From assembly GCA_945863425.1 (NCBI GenBank), contig CAMBBW010000008.1:1-33429 (forward strand): a DNA stretch of 33,429 nucleotides, written 5' to 3'. Numbering within the stretch: the first letter of the stretch is position 1; each line of letters begins with the position of its first letter. Of this stretch, positions 18,201 through 24,909 are shown piece by piece. The stretch comes from Lishizhenia tianjinensis (GTDB taxonomy: Bacteria > Bacteroidota > Bacteroidia > Flavobacteriales_D > Crocinitomicaceae). The translations under genes were made by a program, and so were the position numbers. The notes below the pieces were generated by a model, which worked only from the letters and a program-made list of their open reading frames with translations, made no database searches and had not been told where the DNA came from.

Positions 18201-19592
18201 AAACGTTTCACCATTGTAAGTGTATTCGTATGCAACCGCTAAAACCTCATCATTATTTAGCGGGGTATTTAATGAGACATATCCCAATAATGCATTGTAC
18301 GTATATTCTTGTTCGGTTAATTTGCGCGCATTTTCAACTTTTTCATAATGCACTGCTTGCGTAAATGGCCCTGGAGCTGTCACCTGTGTTGCGAGCGAGG
18401 TTACTGCATTTTGAAAAGCACGAATCTGTGGTTGAGAAGAGGCCCATTGATACAAATTATTTGATTCATTGTCTGGCCTAATTTCTGTTGCATATCCGCC
18501 AGGGCTTCCTTGACAATTAGCTGGTTTTGCCTCTCCCAAATCAGCGAAAGCAACAATGTTTCTTGTGTTTTCCGTGTTATTCGTTCGATTGGTTAACCAA
18601 ACTTCAATTCGGGTAATATATGCTGTGGAACTAACAACAGGAAGGGTTGCCATCGCTTCATCATAATGATCGTGATGGTATAAATTTAAAAAGTAATGTC
18701 TATTTGCTTCGTATTTATCTGCACCCAACTCAAATTTTTGCACTTGAGATTTTCCAGTAATATTAATTTCTTGTCTTTTTCCTTTCGAAGTGGCAGCAAA
18801 CAAATCCCAATAAGAACGACCAAATTTTAATTGGGCCTTGGCTCCAAACAAGGTGGAAGATCCTTGAATCAATGAAGTTGGAGAATCAAAGGTAATTTGT
18901 CCTAAAGCTATTTTTTGTAAAATTTGATCTTCATTGCCCGTGTGTTCTAATTTTGAAATATTATCAAAATCAAAAGCAGCTTGGGTATTATAACTGGTAT
19001 TTATTTTCAGTTTAGAACCTATTTGTCCAACTAAATTCATTTGAATTTGCTGGTTAAAATCAAAACGGGTTATCTGTCTTTGTCTCAGCGGTAAGATTGG
19101 ATTATCATATCTAGAATAATTGGCGCCAAGCGAAACTTCCACCTGACCTTGGGGTCTTAACACAATTTCATTTCCACCAAAAAAGTCTGCAAACAATTTA
19201 CTACCCACTTTAATAGGTAACTCAAAGGGGCGGCCTTTTTCTGTTTGTTCTTCAATCTTTTTTTGCCAATTTAATGTTGTTGATTTTTTACGTTCATATT
19301 CCAAATACTCTTCTAAGGTCATCATAGAAGGATATCGATAATACAAACCATTACTCATCCGTTCTGTAAAAATGTATTGTCCTGTAACGGGATCATAAAC
19401 CACCGTTTGTTCCACAGAACTTGGATCACCAAAATCAAAACTTTGCGGTGTGTTTAATGTTGGGTCTAGTGGGTTGGAAATTGGAAATTGTAATGTGGTG
19501 TCTTGTGCCAAAAAACCAAAACCTACGAAAATAAAGTGTGATAAAACCAACCACTTTTCAAACGAAATATTTTTAATTTTTATCCGGTTCAA
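12255..19592 (-). CDS. sprA: SprA, type IX secretion outer-membrane translocon / gliding motility protein
   Basis: 2445 residues, close to the ~2400 residues of Flavobacterium SprA, so full length. SprA forms the very large outer-membrane barrel through which T9SS cargo crosses, and it is needed for gliding in flavobacteria. An N-terminal signal peptide (MNRIKIKNISFEKW, then hydrophobic, ending at LAQDTT) is visible. The sequence is rich in beta-strand and aromatic residues with typical SprA features, such as EGTSYVDDFEAS and long runs of alternating polar and hydrophobic residues. The C-terminus ends with an amphipathic strand (FKLRFNLAGVQ), as in outer-membrane barrels. A strongly basic/acidic linker (KKEEKAKEDQKKEAEM... 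KKKYLRKKKRDQRKK) occurs around residues 1910-1975. It starts 2 bp after ruvA and its stop overlaps the GNAT start. The maeB-ruvA-sprA order is a conserved Bacteroidota arrangement, as I recall. Confidence 0.95.
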   Translation of the reverse strand: MNRIKIKNISFEKWLVLSHFIFVGFGFLAQDTTLQFPISNPLDPTLNTPQSFDFGDPSSVEQTVVYDPVTGQYIFTERMSNGLYYRYPSMMTLEEYLEYERKKSTTLNWQKKIEEQTEKGRPFELPIKVGSKLFADFFGGNEIVLRPQGQVEVSLGANYSRYDNPILPLRQRQITRFDFNQQIQMNLVGQIGSKLKINTSYNTQAAFDFDNISKLEHTGNEDQILQKIALGQITFDSPTSLIQGSSTLFGAKAQLKFGRSYWDLFAATSKGKRQEINITGKSQVQKFELGADKYEANRHYFLNLYHHDHYDEAMATLPVVSSTAYITRIEVWLTNRTNNTENTRNIVAFADLGEAKPANCQGSPGGYATEIRPDNESNNLYQWASSQPQIRAFQNAVTSLATQVTAPGPFTQAVHYEKVENARKLTEQEYTYNALLGYVSLNTPLNNDEVLAVAYEYTYNGETFQVGELSTDGAQGQEALVLKLLKPTITNPRNKVWDLMMKNVYSIGAFQVDQTGFKIDILYNNRETSVNVPYFPMTGVDDRQIVTLLEMDKLNQNNQPFTDGVFDFVPFTITGNKMENGGTINKKNGRIYFSTIEPFGKTLQSKLVAAGIAPTLIDQVIYTELYDSTITAAQQIPAKNRFSFKGEYQSSITSDIPLNALNVPQGAVTVTAGGIKLTEGLDYSVDYNLGRVKILNTGILESNTPIKISIESNSVFGFQARSMIGGRYSYRLSDKFNVGATALRMLERPVTQKVDIGNEPFKNTMIGVDLAFKTNLPFLTKLVDFLPGISTSAMSTLSFTGEVARLIPGQPRAINKEGTSYVDDFEASQSAIDLRQFSSWRMASVPQGQPDLFPEAQTKTLAAGYKRAKLSWYVIDPVFYQGNSLTPQHIKQNPQMLADSRMRLVNQVDIFPNLQMQYGSIPNIPILDLAFYPKERGMYNYDKSSTINPDGTFTNPENRWGGVMRSLTTNDFELANIEFIQFWVLDPFNDDAENANPNSVHTGGDFYINLGNISEDILPDSRKSFENGLPPLGTSITDNLDTTAWSKISTQQVVVNAFDTDPASRLNQDVGIDGWKSVEENVAYQDFVTWVQNTPDLSQATKDKILADVSNDNYNYYLDDNYDVQTATILERYKKYNGMEGNSPTREMSDTANVDGYPTQATNQPDIEDINQDNNLSETESYFQYKLSLRPSEMQVGKNFITNVQTYQNGNKTEKWYQFKVPLVGYEKRVNGIQDFRSIRFMRMFLKDFDEEVVLRFARLELLRGEWRRYLLDLNQPGLSVQTDPNLTTFNIGAVNVEENDQRSPVKYEIPPGITREIDPSQVYQRQLNEQSLSMEICGLQDGDARAAYKNVQFDVRTYKKLKMFVHAEEIKANTLKNKDLTMFVRLGTDFAENYYEYELPMDVTPWYSTVADDIWPTNNNVEIVFDDFLNLKKERNQKIENGAAGVSYVVEYSDLDPKNPNRKIKVKGNPNFQGLKTIMIGVRNPLKNDPNNIWKPDNGDAECAIVWVNELRLTDFVSEGGDAAIGQMRMQIADVATVSASGNYSGINWGTIESRVQERQRNEKIGLDLNTTVQVGQFFGKKARLSLPFFYGYSLGIINPEYDPFNPDVKLRDYDLATRREKSKLGQDFTERRSYNFSNVRKEAKAGAKPGFWKINNWSANYAFSEVMRRDFNINFDKTKTYTGALNYNYTFASKPWEPFKKWKPVQKSKWLKLVKETNVFYMPKNITFTNDISRIYNERQIRNNLVPDYEFAPVFLKRFDWVRGYNVGYDLTKNIKTTFSATNRAIFEEGNSRVDRKLDPAGYREYVDTLRSQIGTFGRTMDYTHNYSISANLPLDKFPLTDWLSLNGKYAGTFNWQRSPLGQSEFGNTIQNNRTINFTGQANFVNLYNKVPFFKRVLAGGKAARGKLNVKDSNGDGKDGKPNQNDQKKEEKAKEDQKKEAEMLAKMTPKEKKKYLRKKKRDQRKKRQAEKAKEKPNVILAAGSRILMTVRNVSGTYALSDGTLLPGYNQETRNLGMNSNTFGLTSFVFGKQGYDILGRANNYDISALATNNNWLVQNSNLNKAFTTTHSANLNLRANLEPLKDVIIEMTLNRNYSNNSSEFYRWNSTSTQFESQSRVQTSTLTYSNLTIGSAFALINARDFSSETFNTLLANRESVSTLLGQQNSNSSSINGSGYYTGYSGSQQEVVLGSFLTAYSKTNVNNQTINPIKNMPLPNWSINYNGLTKYAFAKKYVKNFVIKHGYSSTVSVNGMQTNLNAELDANGNASARDINNNFISGMQVQNVVITERFSPLIGFDATWNIKGQGLITKFEYKKDRSATLSLNNNQVTEVLGNEMIIGTGYKFSKVKLPIQRVPASDVNIRFDFSFRDNLTVIRKVVETTNQATAGQRVISIKASADYNLSQNLTLQFYYDQVLNTPKIATAYPTQNLSTGFKLRFNLAGVQ

Positions 19593-19594
19593 TG

Positions 19595-20170
19595 TTACAA
19601 TAATTTTAATGCTCCTTTAATTAATTCTTCCACGGATTCTTGACCTGTAACCAATTTATCCAACACTTTATCCGCAGATTTTTTATCAAAACCTAAAGAA
19701 ACTAAAGCGTTTAACGCATCAAATCTAATTGTATTGTGACTAAAAGCTATATTTTCACTCGCAACGCTCAATTTTAACACTTTATCCTTTAAATCAATAA
19801 TAACTCGTTGGGCCGTTTTAGCACCGATGCCTTTTATACTTTGTATCGTTCTAACATCTTCTGTCTGAATTGCATTAGCAACTTCGTCGGGAGTCAATGA
19901 AGACAGCATGATCATGGCTGTATTTGGGCCAATTCCTGAAACGCTCACTAAATGATTAAACATTTCACGTTCTTCTTTAGTATGAAAACCATACAACAAA
20001 TGAGCGTCTTCTCGAACAATTAATTTGGTAAAAACCTTGACAGCTTCTTCTGTACCAAGTGCTGAAAATGTGTTTAATGATATTCGAACCTCATACCCAA
20101 CACCTGCGCAATCTACCACAATTTCAGTGGGTGTTTTTTCAATAAGGCGTCCTGTTAATTGTCCTATCAT
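19595..20170 (-). CDS. ruvA: Holliday junction branch migration protein RuvA
   Basis: 191 residues, normal for RuvA. It tetramerises on Holliday junctions and loads the RuvB motor. Domain I (OB fold) covers about 1-63, including the conserved YGFHTKEER near 60. Domain II has two helix-hairpin-helix motifs: VSGIGPNTAMIML (~77-89) and IKGIGAKTAQRVI (~112-124). Domain III (~145-191) is the flexible RuvB-binding end, with NALVSLGFDKKSADKVL. It sits 2 bp after maeB and 2 bp before sprA in one operon. ruvB and ruvC are not in the window. Confidence 0.97.
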   Translation of the reverse strand: MIGQLTGRLIEKTPTEIVVDCAGVGYEVRISLNTFSALGTEEAVKVFTKLIVREDAHLLYGFHTKEEREMFNHLVSVSGIGPNTAMIMLSSLTPDEVANAIQTEDVRTIQSIKGIGAKTAQRVIIDLKDKVLKLSVASENIAFSHNTIRFDALNALVSLGFDKKSADKVLDKLVTGQESVEELIKGALKLL

Positions 20171-20172
20171 AT

Positions 20173-22437
20173 TTATTTGTTTTGAGCGTCAATTACAGCT
20201 ACTTTAACCATGTTCACAATTTCTCGAACCGAACTACCCAGCTGAAGAATATGAATCGGTTTCTTTAATCCAATTAAAATGGGTCCTATTGCATCCGCAT
20301 CTGTTGTTTGTTGTAAAAGCTTATATGCGATATTTCCAGCTGAAAGATTAGGGAAAATCAACGTGTTTACTTCTTTATTAGCCAAATGCGAAAAGGCAAA
20401 TTTTTCATTCATCATTTCTTTATTCAAAGCAAAATTGGCTTGCATTTCTCCGTCCACAATTAAGGATGGGTGATTTTCATGTAAAATCTGAACAGCCTTA
20501 GCCATTTTTTCAGAATCATCGCCTGGTGAAGAGCCAAAGTTGGAATAACTTAACAAGGCTATACGCGGAGTCATTTTTAATTTACGGATTGTTTTGGCAA
20601 CATTTACCGTTATTTCCGCAATTTGCTCTGCCGTTGGATTTAAATTTACCGTGGTGTCTGCTAAAAATAATGGTCCCTTTTTAGTAATGAGAATATACAT
20701 TCCCGCTACCAAATTCACGTCTTTTTGTAATCCAATAGTTTGAAGAGCCGGCTTTATGGATGATCGATAGCTTCTTGTTGCCCCCGTAATCATTGCGTCT
20801 GCATCCCCTTGATCGACCATCATAGAACCAAAATAATTGCGTTCTCTCATAATTTGAAGCGCTTCAAATTCGGTGAATCCTTTTCGTTTTCGTTTTTCGA
20901 AAAACGCTTTACCATACACGGCGCGTCTTGTTTCTTCTTCTTCCGATTTCGGATCTACAATTGTTTTTTCAGGCAAATCAATACCGTATTCTTCAATCAG
21001 TGCTTCAATGCGTTTTTTCTTGCCGAGTAAAATAGGAAACGCACACCCTTCTTCAAACGCTACTTGTGCAGCCTTCAATGTTTTAACGTTGTCCCCTTCG
21101 GCGTAAACGACTTTTTTAGGGTTTGATTGTGCTTTTGTAGTGATATTACGAATGAGCTTATTATCGAGGCCTAATCGGCTTTTTAAAATTGACTCATATT
21201 CATCCCAATCTAAAATTGGATTTTTTGCTACACCAGAATCCATCGCTGCTTTTGCAACCGCCGGGGCCACATAATGAATCAAACGCGGATCTAATGGCTT
21301 TGGAATGATTTGTTCACGACCAAACGAAATATTCTTTTCTCCATAAGCTTGAATTACTTCTTCTGGAATCGTTTCCTTTGCCAGAGCAGCTATTGCTTTA
21401 ACAGCTGCAAGTTTCATTTCCTCATTAATTGTTGTTGCTCGAACGTCTAAAGCACCTCTAAATATAAATGGAAAACCAAGCACATTATTTACCTGATTAG
21501 GGTGGTCAGAGCGGCCTGTTGCTAAAATAATATCTTTCCGAACAGAGGTAGCGTCCTTATAGGAAATTTCAGGTTCCGGATTGGCTAAAGCAAATACAAT
21601 TGGATCGTTTGCCATTACAGCAATCATTTCCTTTGACACTAAACCAGCGCGAGACAATCCGAGAAAAACATCGGCGTCTTTGAATGCGTCTTCAAATGAA
21701 ATAACATTTTCGTGTGTGGCAAAAAACTGTTTGTAATCATCCAAATTGGTGCGCTTTTTAGAAAGTAGACCTTTTGAATCGAACATGAAGATGTTCGATA
21801 GTTTTGCCCCTAAAGAATGATATAATTTTGCGCAAGACATAGCAGAAGGCCCAGCTCCAGAAACAACGATTTTCACATCATCAATTTTTTTACCCGCTAA
21901 TTCTAGTGCATTTAAAAGTGCTGCAGAAGAAATAATAGCCGTGCCGTGTTGATCATCATGCATAATCGGAATATCTAATTCCTCCTTTAATCGTCTTTCT
22001 ATTTCAAATGCTTCAGGTGCCTTTATGTCTTCCAAATTAATTCCTCCAAAAGTAGGAGCAATCGCCTTTACCGTTTGGATAAATAATTCAGGATCCCTTG
22101 CGTCGATTTCAATATCGAAAACATCAATGTCAGCAAAAATTTTAAACAACAGTCCCTTTCCCTCCATTACAGGTTTTGATGCCTCAGGACCAATATCACC
22201 CAAACCTAAAACCGCTGTTCCATTGGTGATTACTGCAACCAAGTTTGACTTACTCGTGTATTTATATACATCCTCTTTATTTTCGGCTATTTTCAAACAA
22301 GGTTCTGCTACACCCGGTGAATAAGCAAGTGACAAATCTCGTTGAGAGGCATATGGTTTTGTGGGAACTACTTCTATTTTTCCTGGTTTACCCATTGAGT
22401 GGTAATCCAGCGCTTCTTGTTTTCTAACTTTTGACAT
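20173..22437 (-). CDS. maeB: NADP-dependent malic enzyme with C-terminal phosphotransacetylase-like domain
   Basis: The ORF track starts at 22467, but I favour the internal ATG at 22437 (MSKVRKQEALDYH). A TATCTTTA -7-like box sits between the two ATGs, and family proteins begin near this point. That gives about 754 residues, the usual size of MaeB-type hybrids. Residues ~1-420 form the malic enzyme: LAYSPGVAEPC, GLGDIGPEASKPVMEGK, the metal-binding MHDDQHGTA and the NAD(P) motif VVSGAGPSAMSCAKL. Residues ~425-754 resemble phosphotransacetylase, which in this family acts as a regulatory domain sensing acetyl-CoA-type effectors rather than as an enzyme. It decarboxylates malate to pyruvate and yields NADPH in the cytoplasm. 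It is the first gene of the maeB-ruvA-sprA-GNAT operon. Confidence 0.95.
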   Translation of the reverse strand: MSKVRKQEALDYHSMGKPGKIEVVPTKPYASQRDLSLAYSPGVAEPCLKIAENKEDVYKYTSKSNLVAVITNGTAVLGLGDIGPEASKPVMEGKGLLFKIFADIDVFDIEIDARDPELFIQTVKAIAPTFGGINLEDIKAPEAFEIERRLKEELDIPIMHDDQHGTAIISSAALLNALELAGKKIDDVKIVVSGAGPSAMSCAKLYHSLGAKLSNIFMFDSKGLLSKKRTNLDDYKQFFATHENVISFEDAFKDADVFLGLSRAGLVSKEMIAVMANDPIVFALANPEPEISYKDATSVRKDIILATGRSDHPNQVNNVLGFPFIFRGALDVRATTINEEMKLAAVKAIAALAKETIPEEVIQAYGEKNISFGREQIIPKPLDPRLIHYVAPAVAKAAMDSGVAKNPILDWDEYESILKSRLGLDNKLIRNITTKAQSNPKKVVYAEGDNVKTLKAAQVAFEEGCAFPILLGKKKRIEALIEEYGIDLPEKTIVDPKSEEEETRRAVYGKAFFEKRKRKGFTEFEALQIMRERNYFGSMMVDQGDADAMITGATRSYRSSIKPALQTIGLQKDVNLVAGMYILITKKGPLFLADTTVNLNPTAEQIAEITVNVAKTIRKLKMTPRIALLSYSNFGSSPGDDSEKMAKAVQILHENHPSLIVDGEMQANFALNKEMMNEKFAFSHLANKEVNTLIFPNLSAGNIAYKLLQQTTDADAIGPILIGLKKPIHILQLGSSVREIVNMVKVAVIDAQNK

Positions 22438-22456
22438 TCCGTTTTTTTGTGGGTGG

Positions 22457-22464
22457 TAAAGATA
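22457..22464 (-). promoter_or_regulatory. Candidate -7-like box (TATCTTTA) upstream of maeB
   Basis: The minus strand reads TATCTTTA, one base off TAnnTTTG, 19 nt before the preferred maeB ATG at 22437. If it is used, transcription begins after the ATG at 22467, which argues against the longer ORF-track start. No clear -33 box is visible. Confidence 0.3.
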
Positions 22465-22622
22465 CAAAATGAATAGGATATTCTTTACACTTCGAATAAG
22501 TGTTTTTTGCGCCTATCAAAAAATAAATCTCGCTTTTTTAAACTTATTTCAAACCATTCATTTATTTGATTATTTGCCTCATTTACAGAGACATAATAAA
22601 TTTAAAACATTTACAAACGAAT

Positions 22623-22646
22623 AATAATCGACAATAAACGATTATT
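22623..22646. repeat. 8-bp inverted repeat upstream of ssb1
   Basis: aataatcg at 22623-22630 and cgattatt at 22639-22646 are exact reverse complements separated by the 8 nt acaataaa. It could be an operator or a weak hairpin in the ssb leader; in AT-rich DNA, chance is a real alternative. Confidence 0.35.
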
Positions 22647-22747
22647 TACCGAATAAAGTTTTGAGGTGATGGAAACTTTGCAGAGTCAATTCGAATCAAA
22701 AACGAAAAAGGACACAACAATTTTTTCAAACCTTAATTTTTACAAAC

Positions 22748-23125
22748 ATGAATGCACTAAGAAACAAAGTGAGTTTGATCGGTAGGCTGGGCGCAAATCC
22801 AGAAGTAGTAACATTTGAAACAGGAAAAACGCTAGCCCGTTTTACGGTTGCAACAAATGAATCATACAAGTTAAATGGTGTATGGCAGGAACAAACACAA
22901 TGGCATACAATAAATGCCTGGGGGAAAGTGGCTCAACGAATGCAAAAAACGCTTCACAAGGGACAAGAAATCGTACTAGAGGGGCGGTTAGTTAATCAAA
23001 ACTATGAAACGAAAAATGGTGAAAAACGATTTGTCACCTTCGTTGAAGTAAATGAATTCTTGGTGTTAAAAGCGGCCAATGAAAAAACGTTAGAAAAAAC
23101 AACTCAAAAGACGAATAATAAATAA
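22748..23125 (+). CDS. ssb: Single-stranded DNA-binding protein, paralogue 1 of 3
   Basis: 125 residues, essentially one OB fold. Family signatures are KVSLIGRLGANPEV, TGKTLARFTVATNESY, TQWHTINAWGK and KGQEIVLEGRLVNQNYETKNG. It is shorter than classical SSB (~170-180 aa) and ends in ...KTTQKTNNK, so the acidic DDDIPF-type tip that recruits partner proteins is absent. In size it is like Bacillus SsbB, the competence-linked form. It is the best preserved of three consecutive ssb genes and may be the replicative or a specialised SSB; a longer ssb elsewhere in the genome would decide this. The gap to the next copy is 11 bp, so the three are probably one transcript ending at the terminator at 23817-23850. 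Confidence 0.9.
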   Translation: MNALRNKVSLIGRLGANPEVVTFETGKTLARFTVATNESYKLNGVWQEQTQWHTINAWGKVAQRMQKTLHKGQEIVLEGRLVNQNYETKNGEKRFVTFVEVNEFLVLKAANEKTLEKTTQKTNNK

Positions 23126-23136
23126 CACCAACAAAA

Positions 23137-23457
23137 ATGAATTACGTAAATCTAATAGGAAAAGCGCGATCTGCCGCACAGTTTATAGAACTTGATAATG
23201 GAAAAAAACTAGTAAAGTTCACGATGTCAACCAAAGAAACTTATTTCGACGAAAAGGGCAAATCCAAATCCAGGGACACCTGGCATACGCTAACAGCTTG
23301 GGGTAGATGGGTGAAAGTTCTTGAAGAGTTAGAATTAAAAGGGACTAACCTAGCAATCGAAGGCAAAATAGTAAGCCGGTTTTATAAAGCGGGCGGCGTT
23401 CCTAAATTAATATCAGAAATTGAAATCAACGACTTAACCTTAATCCCAAATAATTAA
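23137..23457 (+). CDS. SSB-like OB-fold protein, paralogue 2 of 3
   Basis: 106 residues. The OB-fold pattern is recognisable but diverged: MNYVNLIGKARS, NGKKLVKFTMSTKETY, DTWHTLTAWGRW and GTNLAIEGKIVSRFYKAGG. The WHxxxAWG signature is kept, while the usual GRLxxDPE segment after strand 1 is lost (GKARSAAQFIEL). There is no acidic C-terminal tip. It lies 11 bp after paralogue 1 and 14 bp before paralogue 3. It likely binds ssDNA or forms mixed oligomers with its neighbours; this is an inference from co-location. Confidence 0.82.
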   Translation: MNYVNLIGKARSAAQFIELDNGKKLVKFTMSTKETYFDEKGKSKSRDTWHTLTAWGRWVKVLEELELKGTNLAIEGKIVSRFYKAGGVPKLISEIEINDLTLIPNN

Positions 23458-23471
23458 TAAAACCCTCACAA

Positions 23472-23798
23472 ATGACAACAGTAAGAAATCACATCACACT
23501 CATTGGCAACATTGGTTCATCCACTCAGATAACTCGTTTTGAAAATGGTAAGAGCATTGCCCGATTTAATTTAGCAACCGATAACACCTATAGAAGTAAT
23601 AGCGGGAAATTTAAAAAAGACGTAGAGTGGCACCGCGTTTTTGCTTGGGGAAACATGGCTGAATTTATTGAAAAATATAGCGAAAAGGGTAAAAAAGTCG
23701 CCATACATGGCAGGCTTGTGAACCGCTCCTATTTATCACAATCCGGTGTTAAAAAAAGCATCACAGAAGTTGAAGTGAGGCAGATCATCGGGTTATAA
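23472..23798 (+). CDS. SSB-like OB-fold protein, paralogue 3 of 3
   Basis: 108 residues, again a single OB fold with no acidic tip. Matching blocks are RNHITLIGNIGSS, NGKSIARFNLATDNTY, VEWHRVFAWGNMAEF and KGKKVAIHGRLVNRSY. It is closer to paralogue 1 than to paralogue 2 by eye (for example GRLVNRSY versus GRLVNQNY), so the array probably arose by ancient duplication and divergence rather than recent copying. It is the last gene before the bidirectional terminator and converges with lspA. Confidence 0.85.
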   Translation: MTTVRNHITLIGNIGSSTQITRFENGKSIARFNLATDNTYRSNSGKFKKDVEWHRVFAWGNMAEFIEKYSEKGKKVAIHGRLVNRSYLSQSGVKKSITEVEVRQIIGL

Positions 23799-23816
23799 AA
23801 ACCAAACGATAACTCC

Positions 23817-23850
23817 AAAAAAGCAGTCTAATCAAACGGACTGCTTTTTT
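23817..23850. terminator. Strong bidirectional intrinsic terminator between ssb3 and lspA
   Basis: A perfect 12-bp stem, aaaaaagcagtc/gactgctttttt, with a 10-nt loop (taatcaaacg) ends in a T run on both strands. It would stop the plus-strand ssb transcript and the minus-strand dksA-lspA transcript. The lspA stop codon (23832-23834) lies in the loop, so the hairpin overlaps the end of that gene. Confidence 0.9.
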
Positions 23851-24476
23851 TCATTGAAATAACTTCTTTGTCTAAAAAATATCAATATTACGCCAGAGGT
23901 TATAACCGCATCAGCTACATTCCATATCGCGGGAAACACTTCTTTCCCTCCCAAAACAGGAACCCAATTTGGCCAAAATGCTTGAAATTTAAACATATCA
24001 ACAACATTTCCCATTAAAAACCCGGTGTTTCGCACCTCTCTTTTAAAACCGAAACAGTCAGCGAAAACACCTGACCCTTCCATTCCATTGTAAGGCATAC
24101 AAGGATCAAAAGTGAAATACAAATCATAAAACATGGAATCAATTAAATTTCCAGTTGCACCCGCTAAGACTAATCCAATTGCAACTAAAAACTCTGTTTT
24201 TGCTCCTTTTTTCGCTTGTTTGTACCAATAAATAGAAATTCCTGTAATTGCTGCTATTCTAAATACGCTTAACGCTAGTTTATGCCATACTTTTGATCCA
24301 AATGTTGTTCCAAAGGCCATTCCCGGATTTTCAATATATTCTAATACGAACCAATCACCGAAAACAGAAACTGTCTCGCCAGGAAAAAACTGCGTTTTGA
24401 TATAAATTTTAACAAGTTGATCGACCAATAAAACCGCCAAGATAATTGACCCAACAATAACTAATTGTTTCTTCAC
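23832..24476 (-). CDS. lspA: Lipoprotein signal peptidase (signal peptidase II)
   Basis: 214 residues. It cleaves the signal peptide of prolipoproteins after lipidation, in the inner membrane. The catalytic aspartates are about D160 in GNVVDMF and D189 in WNVADAVI. NPGMAFG (~50) and GATGNLID (~106-113) are the other conserved blocks. Four hydrophobic segments are visible (about 5-24, 66-84, 95-112 and 186-201). It is longer than the ~160-aa E. coli enzyme mainly because of a 40-residue insert (~115-155, DLYFTFDPCMPYNGMEGSG and so on) with two cysteines before the catalytic block. Inserts here are common in Bacteroidota, as I recall. It is 3 bp downstream of the TraR/DksA-like gene and ends within the bidirectional terminator. 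Confidence 0.95.
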   Translation of the reverse strand: MKKQLVIVGSIILAVLLVDQLVKIYIKTQFFPGETVSVFGDWFVLEYIENPGMAFGTTFGSKVWHKLALSVFRIAAITGISIYWYKQAKKGAKTEFLVAIGLVLAGATGNLIDSMFYDLYFTFDPCMPYNGMEGSGVFADCFGFKREVRNTGFLMGNVVDMFKFQAFWPNWVPVLGGKEVFPAIWNVADAVITSGVILIFFRQRSYFNEKKQSV

Positions 24477-24479
24477 CCT

Positions 24480-24863
24480 TTATTTGTTTTGTGCGTTTTT
24501 CGCATCAACTCCCATTGTGGCGTGAGGAACTAAACGCAGTCTTTCCTTGGGAATTAACTTTCCGGTTACACGACAAACACCATACGTTTTATTTTCAATT
24601 CGAATTAATGCGTTTTGCAGGTTTTGAATGAACTTTTCTTGGCGCGCAGCCAACTGTGCAACCTCTTCTCTTGACAATGTTTCAGAACCATCTTCCATCA
24701 TATTAAAGGTTCTACCGGTATCGTCTGTGCCATGGTCATCACTATGTGACAACGAAGCTATTAACAACGAATAATGTTCTTGTGCTTCTTTAAGCTTGTT
24801 ATTAATTAATTCTTTGAATTCAACCAATTCACTATCAGAATATTTGTTTTTTTCTTGACTCAT
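24480..24863 (-). CDS. TraR/DksA-family protein with degenerate zinc finger
   Basis: 127 residues with the DksA layout: an N-terminal coiled coil (about 10-90) with an acidic tip region (DDHGTDDTGRTFNMMEDG, ~42-59) and a C-terminal globular part (~91-120, YGVCRVTGKLIPKERLRLVPHA). DksA proteins bind RNA polymerase through the secondary channel and adjust transcription. Of the four zinc cysteines only C97 remains, and it is the only Cys in the protein, so the zinc site is not usable as in E. coli DksA. Bacteroidota homologues often show this loss, as I recall, so it is probably not a broken gene. It is first in an operon with lspA (3-bp gap) and has a perfect TATATTTG box upstream. Confidence 0.88.
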   Translation of the reverse strand: MSQEKNKYSDSELVEFKELINNKLKEAQEHYSLLIASLSHSDDHGTDDTGRTFNMMEDGSETLSREEVAQLAARQEKFIQNLQNALIRIENKTYGVCRVTGKLIPKERLRLVPHATMGVDAKNAQNK

Positions 24864-24909
24864 TCTATTTATTTTAACGATTGAAACACTTGGGCTGCCT
24901 AGTTTAGTA

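Larger units (their letters stand above)
22438..22747. other. 310-bp divergent intergenic region between maeB and the ssb cluster
   Basis: A very AT-rich region between the divergent maeB and ssb1 starts. It holds the maeB -7-like box, an 8-bp inverted repeat (aataatcg/cgattatt, loop 8) at 22623-22646, and a short plus-strand frame of 38 codons (22669-22785) that overlaps the ssb1 start out of frame. I see no tRNA, terminator or unambiguous plus-strand promoter. The long leader before ssb1 may hold its regulatory signals. Confidence 0.5.

Noticed and set aside
20173-22467. ORF-track start of maeB (22467)
   Set aside because: The N-terminal extension MYLYHPQKNG overlaps a -7-like promoter box, and the internal ATG at 22437 gives the usual family start.
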